Shown here in pieces: positions 43,523 to 51,996 of a stretch of DNA of 64,000 nucleotides; the first letter of the stretch is position 1; each line of letters opens with the position of its first letter. Source of the stretch: an uncultured Psychrobacter sp. (GTDB taxonomy: Bacteria > Pseudomonadota > Gammaproteobacteria > Pseudomonadales > Moraxellaceae); the NCBI GenBank assembly GCA_947495055.1, contig CANLXO010000012.1, forward strand, positions 1 through 64,000, written 5' to 3'. Below the pieces are notes generated by a model that was not told the origin of the DNA, ran no database searches, and worked only from the letters and a program-made list of their open reading frames with translations. A program made the translations under genes and the position numbers.

Positions 43523-44704
43523 CTAATCGATATAAATTACTTCTAAAGGCGGAAAACCATTGAACTCAACTGAGGAGTAAGAGTTGGTATAAGCGCCTGT
43601 GGTGAGCCAATAGATCTTGTCGCCAATCTCAAGCTCATTAGGCAGCTGATAGCCTGCTTCTTCGTACATGATATCGGTCGAATCACAGGTAGGCCCTGCC
43701 AGTACCACGGTACCTTCGCTGGTGGAGGTCTCCATCTTTGGCGTATAGACTGGATATTTGATCGCCTCTCCCAAAGTCTCAATCAAGCCTTGGAACAGAC
43801 CAACATCGGTATACACCCAGCGAGTCAGATCGGTATGAGACTTGCGTGAAATGAGCACGACATCACTCACTAGAACACCTGAGCCACCGACTAGCGAGCG
43901 CCCAGGCTCTAAGATGATCTCTGGCATATCGTCATCATGAAAATCCTCAGACAAGTAACGTTTGATCTCAGTGGCATAGACTTCTATAGGGTTGACTTCA
44001 CTAATATAATTGGTCGGGAAGCCGCCGCCTAGATTGATCATCTGTAGCTTGATGCCTTCTTCGTTTTTCATCCAATCAAACATGTATTTGACCTTGGCAA
44101 TCGCATCATCCCACGCCGCCACGTCTTTTTGTTGGCTACCGACATGGAACGAGATACCATAAGGTACCAGTCCCAAGGCTTTGGCTTGCACCAGCAGATC
44201 AATTGCCATATCAGGATGACAGCCAAACTTGCGAGACAATGGCCATTCAGCCGTTTGCGCGCCTTGCACTAAAATACGTACAAATATCTTTGATCCTGGC
44301 GCATGTTTGGCGATATTCTTTAGATCAGCCTCTGAGTCGGTCGCATATAGATCGACGCCTTTATCGAACGCGTATTTAACGTGCTCTGCCTTTTTGATGG
44401 TATTACCGTAAGAGATACGCGAGGGCTCAACATTACAGTCTAGTACCCGATCTAACTCATAGATAGAAGCGCAGTCAAAGTTTGAGCCTAAGTCAGCAAG
44501 TAAATTAATGACTTCAACCGCAGGGCTGGCTTTCATCGCGTAGTGAAGTTTGGTATTAGGGAACAGCTCAACCATCTGATTGTATTTGGTCTTGATACGG
44601 CTCAAATCCACCACCAAAAATGGCGTCTCGCGACCCTGCGCGGCTTGGGTGAATTTTTGCCAAGCGGCAGAGTCAAAATATTGATCGATTTTGATCATAG
44701 TCAT
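43523..44704 (-). CDS. Ornithine/lysine-type PLP decarboxylase (fold III)
   Basis: 393-residue alanine-racemase-fold (fold III) decarboxylase. PLP lysine in LHYAMKASPAVEV (K at about 58). HVGSQQ and the LINLGGGFP-like MINLGGGFPTNY and EPGRSLVG phosphate-binding loop follow, and the substrate Cys/Asp segment is GPTCDSTDIMY near the C-terminus. This is the type III ornithine decarboxylase group, making putrescine; some members prefer lysine. Putrescine synthesis is the best inferred role. The gene is monocistronic with its own terminator. Confidence 0.88.
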   Translation of the reverse strand: MTMIKIDQYFDSAAWQKFTQAAQGRETPFLVVDLSRIKTKYNQMVELFPNTKLHYAMKASPAVEVINLLADLGSNFDCASIYELDRVLDCNVEPSRISYGNTIKKAEHVKYAFDKGVDLYATDSEADLKNIAKHAPGSKIFVRILVQGAQTAEWPLSRKFGCHPDMAIDLLVQAKALGLVPYGISFHVGSQQKDVAAWDDAIAKVKYMFDWMKNEEGIKLQMINLGGGFPTNYISEVNPIEVYATEIKRYLSEDFHDDDMPEIILEPGRSLVGGSGVLVSDVVLISRKSHTDLTRWVYTDVGLFQGLIETLGEAIKYPVYTPKMETSTSEGTVVLAGPTCDSTDIMYEEAGYQLPNELEIGDKIYWLTTGAYTNSYSSVEFNGFPPLEVIYID

Positions 44705-44801
44705 AGGGCGAAACCTTTAAAGAGATAAATAAAGAAGTGTACAGAAATGAAAAAGCACTCATCATGCGTTAAGATAAGTGCTCAATTAACTTAAATGCTA
44801 T

Positions 44802-45344
44802 TTAAACATTACTCGGCTGAGCTTGCTTGACGTCTTGCTTTTCACGTATTTTAAGCACTTTTTTGACTTTATCGCGGGCGCGCGTTTGCTTAAGACGAGA
44901 CAAGTAATCAACAAAGACCACACCATTTAGATGATCCATCTCATGCTGGATACAGACGGCAAGCAAACCTTCGACCTCTTTATCTATGATCTCGCCATTT
45001 TCGTCTAACGCTTCGATACGTACTTTGTTTGGGCGTTCAACCTTGTCATAGACCTCAGGTACCGACAGGCAGCCTTCTTCATACGGCTGTTTTTCTTCAA
45101 CCAGCGGCGTCACTTTTGGATTGATAAACACCATTGGCGTGTCTTTATTTTCAGATAAATCCATAACAATAAGCTGAATATGCTCATCTACTTGCGTTGC
45201 TGCAAGACCAATGCCGTCAGCGTCATACATGGTTTCAATCATGTCTTTGATTAAGGTTTTAATCTCAGACGTGACTTCTTTGACAGGCGCTGCGATAGTA
45301 CGCAGACGCGGATCGGGGTAACTTAGAATAGGGCGTATTGCCAT
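44802..45344 (-). CDS. def: Peptide deformylase
   Basis: 180 residues with all three deformylase motifs: GIGLAATQV (residues 45-53), EGCLSVP (about 95-101) and the zinc-binding HEMDHLNG (about 138-145). Removes formyl groups from nascent N-termini. The C-terminus has a basic extension typical of type I enzymes. Often next to fmt; here no fmt follows, and the gene stands alone. Confidence 0.97.
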   Translation of the reverse strand: MAIRPILSYPDPRLRTIAAPVKEVTSEIKTLIKDMIETMYDADGIGLAATQVDEHIQLIVMDLSENKDTPMVFINPKVTPLVEEKQPYEEGCLSVPEVYDKVERPNKVRIEALDENGEIIDKEVEGLLAVCIQHEMDHLNGVVFVDYLSRLKQTRARDKVKKVLKIREKQDVKQAQPSNV

Positions 45345-45486
45345 GACAGCGCACCTCGGTAATAGCGGATAAAATAGGGCTTATTATAAGTTAAATAAGG
45401 GCAAAAGTAAGCGTTATCAAGGATATTTGCTATCTGCCTAGTCATATAGATGCATGACTTAGAGTAGATGCCCGTTTAAATACAAC

Positions 45487-45518
45487 AAAAAAAAGCCTCA
45501 TATCGTATGAGGCTTTTA
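45487..45518 (-). terminator. Intrinsic terminator of the GlsB-like gene
   Basis: AAAAGCCTCATA and TATGAGGCTTTTA form a stem around TCG, 29 bp after the end of the minus-strand gene. Confidence 0.85.
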
Positions 45519-45546
45519 TAGAGACGGTGATTAAATAGGCTGATTG

Positions 45547-45801
45547 TTATACGCGGCGTCTATTCATAATCATCTCATAGAGGAACAATAAGATAATGGC
45601 ACCGATAACTGAGAAAATAAGACCAGTAAAGCCGCCATCAGCATCAATACCGATAAGACCTGCGATAAAACCACCGAGTATAGCACCAACGATACCTAAT
45701 ACGATGGTCATGATCCAGCCCATAGCATCGTTACCTGGTTTGATAGCACGAGCTAATAAACCTGCAACGAGACCTACGATAATCATCCAAATAAAACCCA
45801 T
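45547..45801 (-). CDS. GlsB/YeaQ/YmgE-family membrane stress protein
   Basis: 84 residues, almost wholly hydrophobic, with three membrane segments and Gly-rich packing: GLVAGLLARAIKPGND, then GWIMTIVLGIVGAILGGFIAGLIG, typical of the YeaQ/YmgE transglycosylase-associated family. Many members are stress induced. ATG with AGGAG upstream. Preceded by 16-bp tandem direct repeats (45841-45878) that may regulate it. Confidence 0.9.
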   Translation of the reverse strand: MGFIWMIIVGLVAGLLARAIKPGNDAMGWIMTIVLGIVGAILGGFIAGLIGIDADGGFTGLIFSVIGAIILLFLYEMIMNRRRV

Positions 45802-45840
45802 TTTTATTCTCCTAATTCTTATAATTTAAAGGTTTTGCAA

Positions 45841-45878
45841 CGTTGTCACTCTACGACGTTGTTACTCTACGACGTTGT
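45841..45878 (-). promoter_or_regulatory. 16-bp tandem repeats upstream of the GlsB-like gene
   Basis: CGTTGT is repeated three times, separated by CACTCTACGA and TACTCTACGA, giving direct repeats of 16 bp, about one and a half helical turns, 40-77 bp before the start codon. This spacing is unusual for random sequence and could mark a regulator binding array. Confidence 0.4.
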
Positions 45879-46059
45879 AATGAAATCATTGTAAACGCTA
45901 AATTAAAATTAAAGTAAGTAGAAATTGTTACCTGTGTATGGGCTGTGTGAGAAAATCCGTCTCTTTGCTATAGCGTAGGGTCAATAGGTAAGTGCTTAGT
46001 TAATAAAAATGCAAAAAGCACTTCCTCAAAATATATGCCGCCATCATTGTATAAAAGCT

Positions 46060-47556
46060 CTATTGCAAGGTAGTGAGCAGGCGCTGATGAATACCTTCAA
46101 AGCTACCATTTGACATGATGACGATAGCATCACCTGCGCGCGCATGAGTTTGAATATGGTTAATAATCTCATCGATACTACTCATAACCTGCTGCGAGCT
46201 TAAGTCTGTATCGGTCGCTTTAGCCTCACCAATGACCGCTTTAAGACCCCATTCAAGCCCTGCAGGCTCATACCAAAGCGTCTGATCAGCCAGCATTGCT
46301 GACTGCGCTAAGCTATCTTGATGAATACCCATTTTCATAGTATTGCTACGCGGCTCAATAATCGCCCATAGACGTCTATCAGCCAGCTTCTTCTTAGCAC
46401 CGTCCAAAGTCATAGTGATTGCTGTAGGGTGATGAGCAAAATCATCAAATATCAGAATATCATTCACATCACCGATCAATTCCATACGGCGCTTGATACC
46501 CGCGAAATTCGATAGCGCCGCGCAGGCAGTCGCAATATCGACGCCAACATCGTAAGCCGCTGCGATCGCCACCAAAGCATTATTGACGTTATGCAGTCCG
46601 CTCATTGACCACTCAACGACAGCGCTGGTTTGGTCATTGGCGAAACTTACGCAAAATTGACTACCATCAGTGCTGATAAGCTCAGCTTGCCAGTCACTAT
46701 CACGCTGACTGCTTGAGCTGTGAGTTGTGACACCAGTACGCCAAACAGGGGTCCAGACGCCTTTGGTTAAAGTATCCTCCAAGCTTTTAGTTTCGGCGGG
46801 CATGATGATCTTGCCGCTACTTGGAATCATGCGCACCATATGATGGAACTGAGTTTGAATGGCAGCCAGATCAGCAAAGATATCAGCATGATCAAACTCA
46901 AGATTATTTAAGATGGCAGTACGGGGACGATAATGCACAAACTTTGAGCGCTTATCAAAAAACGCAGAATCATACTCATCCGCCTCAATGACGAAGTAGC
47001 CTACGCTATCTGTATCTGTATCTGTATCTGTATCTGTATCTGTATCTGTATCTGTATCGACGCTTGTACCCTTAGAACCCAAATAACTGCTATGCGCAAA
47101 CACTTGCTGTAAGTGCTTATCAAGGGTATTTACCAAAGGCACGCCGCCAATTAAGAACCCTGTATCTATACCGGCGTAATGAAGTATCCATGCTAGCATC
47201 GTCGTCGTTGTCGTCTTGCCATGCGTACCCGCAACTGCGATGACATGGCGCGACTGTAGCACTTGCTCGGATAAAAACTGTGGCCCTGAGGTATAGCGCA
47301 AGCCTTTATCGAGCATGTACTCGATGACATCCATACCGCGTTTCATCGCATTACCGACGACGATAAGATCGGGTGCTGGTTGTAAGTGCTCGATATGATA
47401 ACCGTCATTGATCGTCACGCCTGCTTGCTCAAGCTGAGTGGACATCGGCGGGTAGACGTTGGCATCTGACCCTGTCACCGTAAACCCAAGCTCCCTAGCG
47501 AGCAGCGCTAAAGAGCCCATAAAAGTGCCACAAATCCCAAGAATATGAATATGCAT
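46060..47556 (-). CDS. mpl: UDP-N-acetylmuramate:L-Ala-gamma-D-Glu-meso-Dap ligase (Mpl)
   Basis: 498 residues. Mur-ligase family: HILGICGTFMGSLALLA at the N-terminus, ATP P-loop AGTHGKTTTTTML, and the C-terminal FDDFAHHPTAI and EPRSNTMK segments seen in Mpl. It joins the recovered tripeptide to UDP-MurNAc in peptidoglycan recycling. The start at 47556 begins directly at the family N-terminus (MHIHILGICG); the longer frame to 47622 adds a basic segment without homology. A (Asp-Thr)n tract coded by a 6-bp tandem repeat sits in the ATPase domain, in an apparent surface loop. Confidence 0.94.
   Translation of the reverse strand: MHIHILGICGTFMGSLALLARELGFTVTGSDANVYPPMSTQLEQAGVTINDGYHIEHLQPAPDLIVVGNAMKRGMDVIEYMLDKGLRYTSGPQFLSEQVLQSRHVIAVAGTHGKTTTTTMLAWILHYAGIDTGFLIGGVPLVNTLDKHLQQVFAHSSYLGSKGTSVDTDTDTDTDTDTDTDTDSVGYFVIEADEYDSAFFDKRSKFVHYRPRTAILNNLEFDHADIFADLAAIQTQFHHMVRMIPSSGKIIMPAETKSLEDTLTKGVWTPVWRTGVTTHSSSSQRDSDWQAELISTDGSQFCVSFANDQTSAVVEWSMSGLHNVNNALVAIAAAYDVGVDIATACAALSNFAGIKRRMELIGDVNDILIFDDFAHHPTAITMTLDGAKKKLADRRLWAIIEPRSNTMKMGIHQDSLAQSAMLADQTLWYEPAGLEWGLKAVIGEAKATDTDLSSQQVMSSIDEIINHIQTHARAGDAIVIMSNGSFEGIHQRLLTTLQ
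47011..47058 (-). repeat. Hexanucleotide tandem repeat coding (Asp-Thr)n
   Basis: Eight perfect copies of TGTATC on the plus strand, read on the gene strand as GATACA units: Asp-Thr repeats inside Mpl. Units of six keep the frame, so copy-number change alters loop length without disrupting the gene. Confidence 0.93.
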
Positions 47557-47710
47557 AAATCGTCTAGACCATGTCAATGAATGAGGAAGTAAAATTGGCT
47601 TATTGTAGCGTATTCGCATCACAGCTAACAGTCAGGCAATAAAAAACGCCTGATAAATAGGCGTCGCTTTATAGGTTTGTACAGTGCAAAGGTTTATATA
47701 GTCCAAGGGT

Positions 47711-48328
47711 TTATTGACGAGATAGAGCGTGATTGACATCAATATTTTTATTCTTATCTATCATCAGTAAGTGATTGTCCTCGATGTGATAAGACTCAGT
47801 ATGCTGATTGTCATAAGCGATCGTAATCTTGTCGTCGTCTTGACGATATATGCCCGATTCCACCAAAGGTACGCGCGCAAGCTTTGGATTGTTATATACG
47901 CTGGTTTTGACCACACTACCGTCGGCAAATAAGTTTAAAGTGACTTCAATATAATCACAAAATGTACAAGGTATGATACCGCCGTAATCACCCATCAAGG
48001 TCGCTTGCAACGTATTACTCGAAGGTAACGATGACTGGGCTTCATCAGGCTTAGCCGCAGCGATAAGGGATTGGCCTTCTTCTACAACCTCCACACTGTC
48101 AGTCTCGTAATCAAACTCAGATTCGTCATTACTATTTGTAATAACGGCAACGTCGTCTCCATCATCCTGTGCGTTGATAAAAGCAGATACCTTACTTGAC
48201 ACTGCATTATTCGATGTCGAGGAGGAATGAGAGTTATCACAGCTCACTATAGTGATGGCTAGGGCAGGCAATACGAGCCAGAATCGCCTCATCGTTGTTA
48301 TAGACAAAGAAGTCATCATAAATTTCAT
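47711..48328 (-). CDS. NlpE-like lipoprotein
   Basis: About 205 residues. Signal core RRFWLVLPALAITIVSC ends in a lipobox with Cys. After a long acidic, Ser-rich linker comes an NlpE_N-like domain: LMGDYGGIIPCTFCDYIEVTLNLFADGSV, with a CxxC as in NlpE. E. coli NlpE signals copper and envelope stress to Cpx; here no cpx gene is nearby, so role is inferred. ATG at 48328 is preferred over TTG at 48349; the ribosome site is weak. Confidence 0.75.
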   Translation of the reverse strand: MKFMMTSLSITTMRRFWLVLPALAITIVSCDNSHSSSTSNNAVSSKVSAFINAQDDGDDVAVITNSNDESEFDYETDSVEVVEEGQSLIAAAKPDEAQSSLPSSNTLQATLMGDYGGIIPCTFCDYIEVTLNLFADGSVVKTSVYNNPKLARVPLVESGIYRQDDDKITIAYDNQHTESYHIEDNHLLMIDKNKNIDVNHALSRQ

Positions 48329-48628
48329 AAATACACCAATAGCAGACAAGATGTTTTGCGTCGTTTTTTAATGCCAGATTTTAGATGACAAACTTCAAGA
48401 TAACAAAGCTCATCTTAGAGTTTGTGCACTTTTTGTTATGATAAATGGAGTGTAAGCTTGGATTTTGAAGTAAATCAACAACTACACAATAGTAAGCCCT
48501 ACTAAGCGTAAATATTAGCAGGGCTTAAGTAACTGAATTAATAGACTATAAATATATATAATTTGATAAGCATTATAAATGCGCGCGATTTTTATCCACC
48601 AGTTACCAGAAACATTTTAAATACAAAA

Positions 48629-49150
48629 CTAATGATTTAGAGTAGCAGGACGCCAGATACGTAATAGTATAAGTATATGAACTAAGATTAATACGCTAAA
48701 AAATATCAATGACTGCTCAGGAATACTCAGTCCCAAAAATATCCAATCAACTGTAGCGCACTCACCCGATCCTGCAAATACCTGGTTCATAACTTGACTC
48801 ATCGGTAGCGTATCTAACCAATAGTCCAAACCTGGTCCACATGAGGGGACTTGATCGGCAGGCAAGTGTTGTAGCCAAACGTGACGCGCCGCGACCCCTG
48901 TTGACCAGACAATACCTGTTAGGCTACCAAGCCACAGCAGTATTTTGACCGCTTTGGATTTGGGATGAAAAATCGCTGCAAGTAAGGCAAAGACGCCCAT
49001 CACAATTAAGCCAATGCGCTGAAATACGCAAAGCGGACAAGGAGTGAAGCCCATGTAACGCTGCAAAAAAAACAACGCATAGCTCATGCCTAGGACAGCC
49101 CCAATGACTAATACGACTTGTAATTGACGGTAGGTGATAGCTCGTAACAT
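48629..49150 (-). CDS. dsbB: Disulfide bond formation protein B
   Basis: 173 residues with four membrane helices. First periplasmic cysteine pair is CPLC (FTPCPLCVFQRIG, about 37-40). Second pair is PSC and GEC in the loop QVPSCGPGLDYWL...GSGECATVDW. Reoxidises DsbA and passes electrons to quinone. Length and layout typical. ATG; no operon partner identified. Confidence 0.93.
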   Translation of the reverse strand: MLRAITYRQLQVVLVIGAVLGMSYALFFLQRYMGFTPCPLCVFQRIGLIVMGVFALLAAIFHPKSKAVKILLWLGSLTGIVWSTGVAARHVWLQHLPADQVPSCGPGLDYWLDTLPMSQVMNQVFAGSGECATVDWIFLGLSIPEQSLIFFSVLILVHILILLRIWRPATLNH

Positions 49151-49280
49151 AAGATAAGTACGCTTATATGATGTGGAATAACTGGTTTGTTAAAAGGGGA
49201 TAAGCACTCTAAGACAAGAGTGCTGTAGATGTTGCGGTAGTTATCAGTAGTACGCTTATAACAGTATTAAATTATGACTT

Positions 49281-50864
49281 TTAAAAGGATCGATACTGCT
49301 GGATATAATCCATAAAGTTTTCTGTTTCACTCTCTTCAATTTCAGCTTGCTGAAGAATAGACTTTTCAGCCAGTACTTCATACTTAGCTTGGATATTGGG
49401 GCTTAGCGTCTGTTGTAGTAGCGCATCACGGTGCTGCTCGGCAAGGGTGAAACCAAGCTTCCATAAGCTACCTAGGCGCGCGCTATCAGAGTTCACTTGT
49501 GCAGATATCGTCGACTCTGAGTGTCCCGCTTTGCCTTGCATCAACGCAACTGCTGCGCGGTAATCATTGCCACCATAGTGCGCATCAAAGAGCGCAGCTA
49601 GCGGCTGCATATTGGCTAGGTGCGCCAGCATCCAGCTCTCAAGCGACTGCTCTTGTCCATTATTGATAATATGTAGATTGTCACGGCGGCCTTCATTGAC
49701 TACGCGCTCAAGATTGATAGCTAGCGCCTCCTCCTCCTCAGGCATCAATTCAGGCGAGTCATTGAGCAAGCAATACAGTGCCATGACTTCTAAGAAGCAA
49801 GCGCTAGATAAGCGAATACCAACGTCACTGTACGGGTCCAAATCTATCGCTCGAAATTCAACATAAGCAATACCGCGGCGCTCTAAAGCCTCAGTTGGCG
49901 TCTCGCCGCGCTCAGCGATTTGCTTGGGCCGAATAGGGCTGTAGTACTCGTTTTCAATCTGCAAAATATGATCATTGATCTGAATAGGATTGCCATTACT
50001 ATCATTGAGGCCAAGTTTTTGAAAGCTCTCGTGCGGCGTTTGAATCGCGCGGCGCAAGCCCTCGATATACTCAGGTAAATGATTATAGCGGATATCGAGA
50101 TGCTCTTGCACGCTGTTGGTATAGCCAAGTTTGCCCATACGCAGGCTAGTTGCCGCAGGCTTGTAATAGGTGGAGTCGTTTAGTAGCTCCAAATCGTGCT
50201 CGCGCCCTGCCAAAAAGCAAGGGCAGACGCTGGGGCTGGCCCCTAATAGATAGAGCACAAGGCTCGTTAGGCGCTTAAAGTTACGAATAAGACCTAGGTA
50301 TTTCTCGTTTTTAAATTCTGCTAAAGGCTGCTCTGTATCCGCTTGCTGTTGCCACGCATGAAACAAATCATCGCCAAATGACAAATTATAATGAAGACCA
50401 GCAATCGTCTGCATACGGCGACCATAACGCACTCCAAGACCGCTACGATAGAGGGTTTTGAGCTTACCAGTGTTTGAGCTACCATAATCGGCAAGGGGAA
50501 TATCTTCATCATTAGATGAGAGCATACAAGGCATGGAGAGCGGCCACATCAGCTCCTCTTCAGGCAAAGCTTTATATACCAGCACATGCAACTGACGTAG
50601 CATCATTAAGGTATCTTTTGGCGAGTCTTTTGGGTCGGTGATAAGCTCAAGTAAGTTCTCAGAGTAATCAGTGGTGATAAAGGGATGGGTTAGTTTTGAT
50701 CCCAGCTGCTTGGGGTGCGGCGTTTGCGCAAGATAACCATCTGCTTTGACCCTCAATCCCTCTTTTTCAATACCGCGTAGCATACCGACTAAATGCTTGC
50801 TATCAAACCAACTTGGAATCTCAAAATCAACAAAACTGCTTACAGGATTACTCATAAGGGTCAT
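49281..50864 (-). CDS. gshA: Glutamate-cysteine ligase
   Basis: 527 residues of the proteobacterial GshA family: IEKEGLRVKADG near residue 33, HPFITTDYSENLLELIT, LGASPSVCPCFL, and YVEFRAIDLDPYSDVGI. First step of glutathione synthesis: Glu, Cys and ATP give gamma-glutamylcysteine. Ends 54 bp before the dsbB-side gap. A terminator hairpin lies between gshA and erpA upstream. Confidence 0.95.
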   Translation of the reverse strand: MTLMSNPVSSFVDFEIPSWFDSKHLVGMLRGIEKEGLRVKADGYLAQTPHPKQLGSKLTHPFITTDYSENLLELITDPKDSPKDTLMMLRQLHVLVYKALPEEELMWPLSMPCMLSSNDEDIPLADYGSSNTGKLKTLYRSGLGVRYGRRMQTIAGLHYNLSFGDDLFHAWQQQADTEQPLAEFKNEKYLGLIRNFKRLTSLVLYLLGASPSVCPCFLAGREHDLELLNDSTYYKPAATSLRMGKLGYTNSVQEHLDIRYNHLPEYIEGLRRAIQTPHESFQKLGLNDSNGNPIQINDHILQIENEYYSPIRPKQIAERGETPTEALERRGIAYVEFRAIDLDPYSDVGIRLSSACFLEVMALYCLLNDSPELMPEEEEALAINLERVVNEGRRDNLHIINNGQEQSLESWMLAHLANMQPLAALFDAHYGGNDYRAAVALMQGKAGHSESTISAQVNSDSARLGSLWKLGFTLAEQHRDALLQQTLSPNIQAKYEVLAEKSILQQAEIEESETENFMDYIQQYRSF

Positions 50865-51078
50865 CTATCATTATTTATAAAGGTAGATCGAAATGCGATC
50901 TAAAAAAGGGGTGTCATAGAGACAGTCCGCTCAGTTTAGCCCAAAGTAGTCCTAAAAACTATGCGTGCTTACAAATACGATAAGCTTTATACGTGGCGTG
51001 TATAGCGTGTTTTTACCCACTTTTTTGGGTTTATAGCGACTGCTTGTGCAGTGAATGAAATTATAAAAACATAATTAC

Positions 51079-51113
51079 AAAAAAAGCATCTACCACGTGG
51101 ATAGATGCTTTTA
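51079..51113 (-). terminator. Intrinsic terminator of erpA
   Basis: AAAAAGCATCTA and TAGATGCTTTTA pair around CCACGTGGA, 51 bp beyond the erpA stop. The loop contains CACGTG, but the flanks do not match the parS-like palindrome. Confidence 0.85.
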
Positions 51114-51163
51114 ATGGTGAGTTATGGCAAATGCATTGTCATAGTAAGTATCAAGTTAATAAA

Positions 51164-51583
51164 TTAAATTGAGAACGAGGATCCGCAGCCACAAGTGGTC
51201 GTCGCATTAGGGTTTTGTACCACAAAACGGGCACCCTCCAAACCTTCGATATAATCGACAGTCGAGCCTTGCAAATATTGATAACTCATAGAATCGATGA
51301 CCAAGGTCACATCCTCATTGTCAAAATTGGCATCGTCCTCATTTAGGTCACTATCGAACCTAAATCCATAGGAGAAACCTGAGCAGCCGCCGCCTGTCAC
51401 ATAGACACGCAGCATCAGCTCATTATCACCCTCTTCTTCGCGCAGACGACGCACCTTTTGCGCGGCGCTATCGGTCAACGTCAAAATAGTAGGATCGACA
51501 GGCCAGCTTGCGCTGGGACTACTTGAGCTTGGGTTATAAGGGGTGGCTGATTCGTTCATATCTACCTCATTAACTAGAATCAA
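51164..51583 (-). CDS. erpA: Iron-sulfur cluster insertion protein ErpA
   Basis: 139 residues. A-type carrier: [31 protein letters not shown] (first Cys) and [11 protein letters not shown] (CGC pair) give the three cluster ligands. Delivers Fe-S clusters to apoproteins. The N-terminus has a Ser/Pro-rich extension of about 30 residues ahead of the family core. Confidence 0.94.
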   Translation of the reverse strand: MILVNEVDMNESATPYNPSSSSPSASWPVDPTILTLTDSAAQKVRRLREEEGDNELMLRVYVTGGGCSGFSYGFRFDSDLNEDDANFDNEDVTLVIDSMSYQYLQGSTVDYIEGLEGARFVVQNPNATTTCGCGSSFSI

Positions 51584-51996
51584 AAGCTATCGTTTGCTAT
51601 GCCATAATGGCAAATAATCGGTGCCTAATTCAATAGGGTGCTGTCGTTAAAACTAATGGTAAGTCGTTAAAGCTTATTATAAATAGTATAGCCACGCGAT
51701 CAAAATGCATTGATGGACTACCTGCGCTTATCAATTAGCAGTATATCATAATGGGGCTATCTATTCGTTTGTCAAGAGTGCGTAAGATAACGACATTTCG
51801 TTAAGTGTTAGCCCTACAGTTTTACTAGTCCTCTTGATAATAAATGCATGAATTTAAAATAGTTATGTAATCGTTTGCCTATTGGTGATGCGTTTGAAAT
51901 AATACCGCGCTATTAGTGTCTGTTTGATAGTCAATCATGGCATTACTGAGTCAAATTATTGACTCCTTTTTTACAAATATTGAGACAAAAAAAGAT
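51584..51996. other. Intergenic region upstream of erpA and ABC-F gene
   Basis: The 413-bp divergent region presumably carries both promoters. An alternative in-frame start (51937) for the ABC-F gene lies inside it. No repeat, RNA gene or operator was recognised. Confidence 0.4.

Noticed and set aside
47011-47058. Phase-variation switch in mpl
   Set aside because: The repeat unit is six bases, so changes in copy number cannot shift the frame.
51079-51113. parS-like site in the erpA terminator (CACGTG core)
   Set aside because: Only the central six bases match; flanks (TACC/GGAT) do not fit the palindrome.
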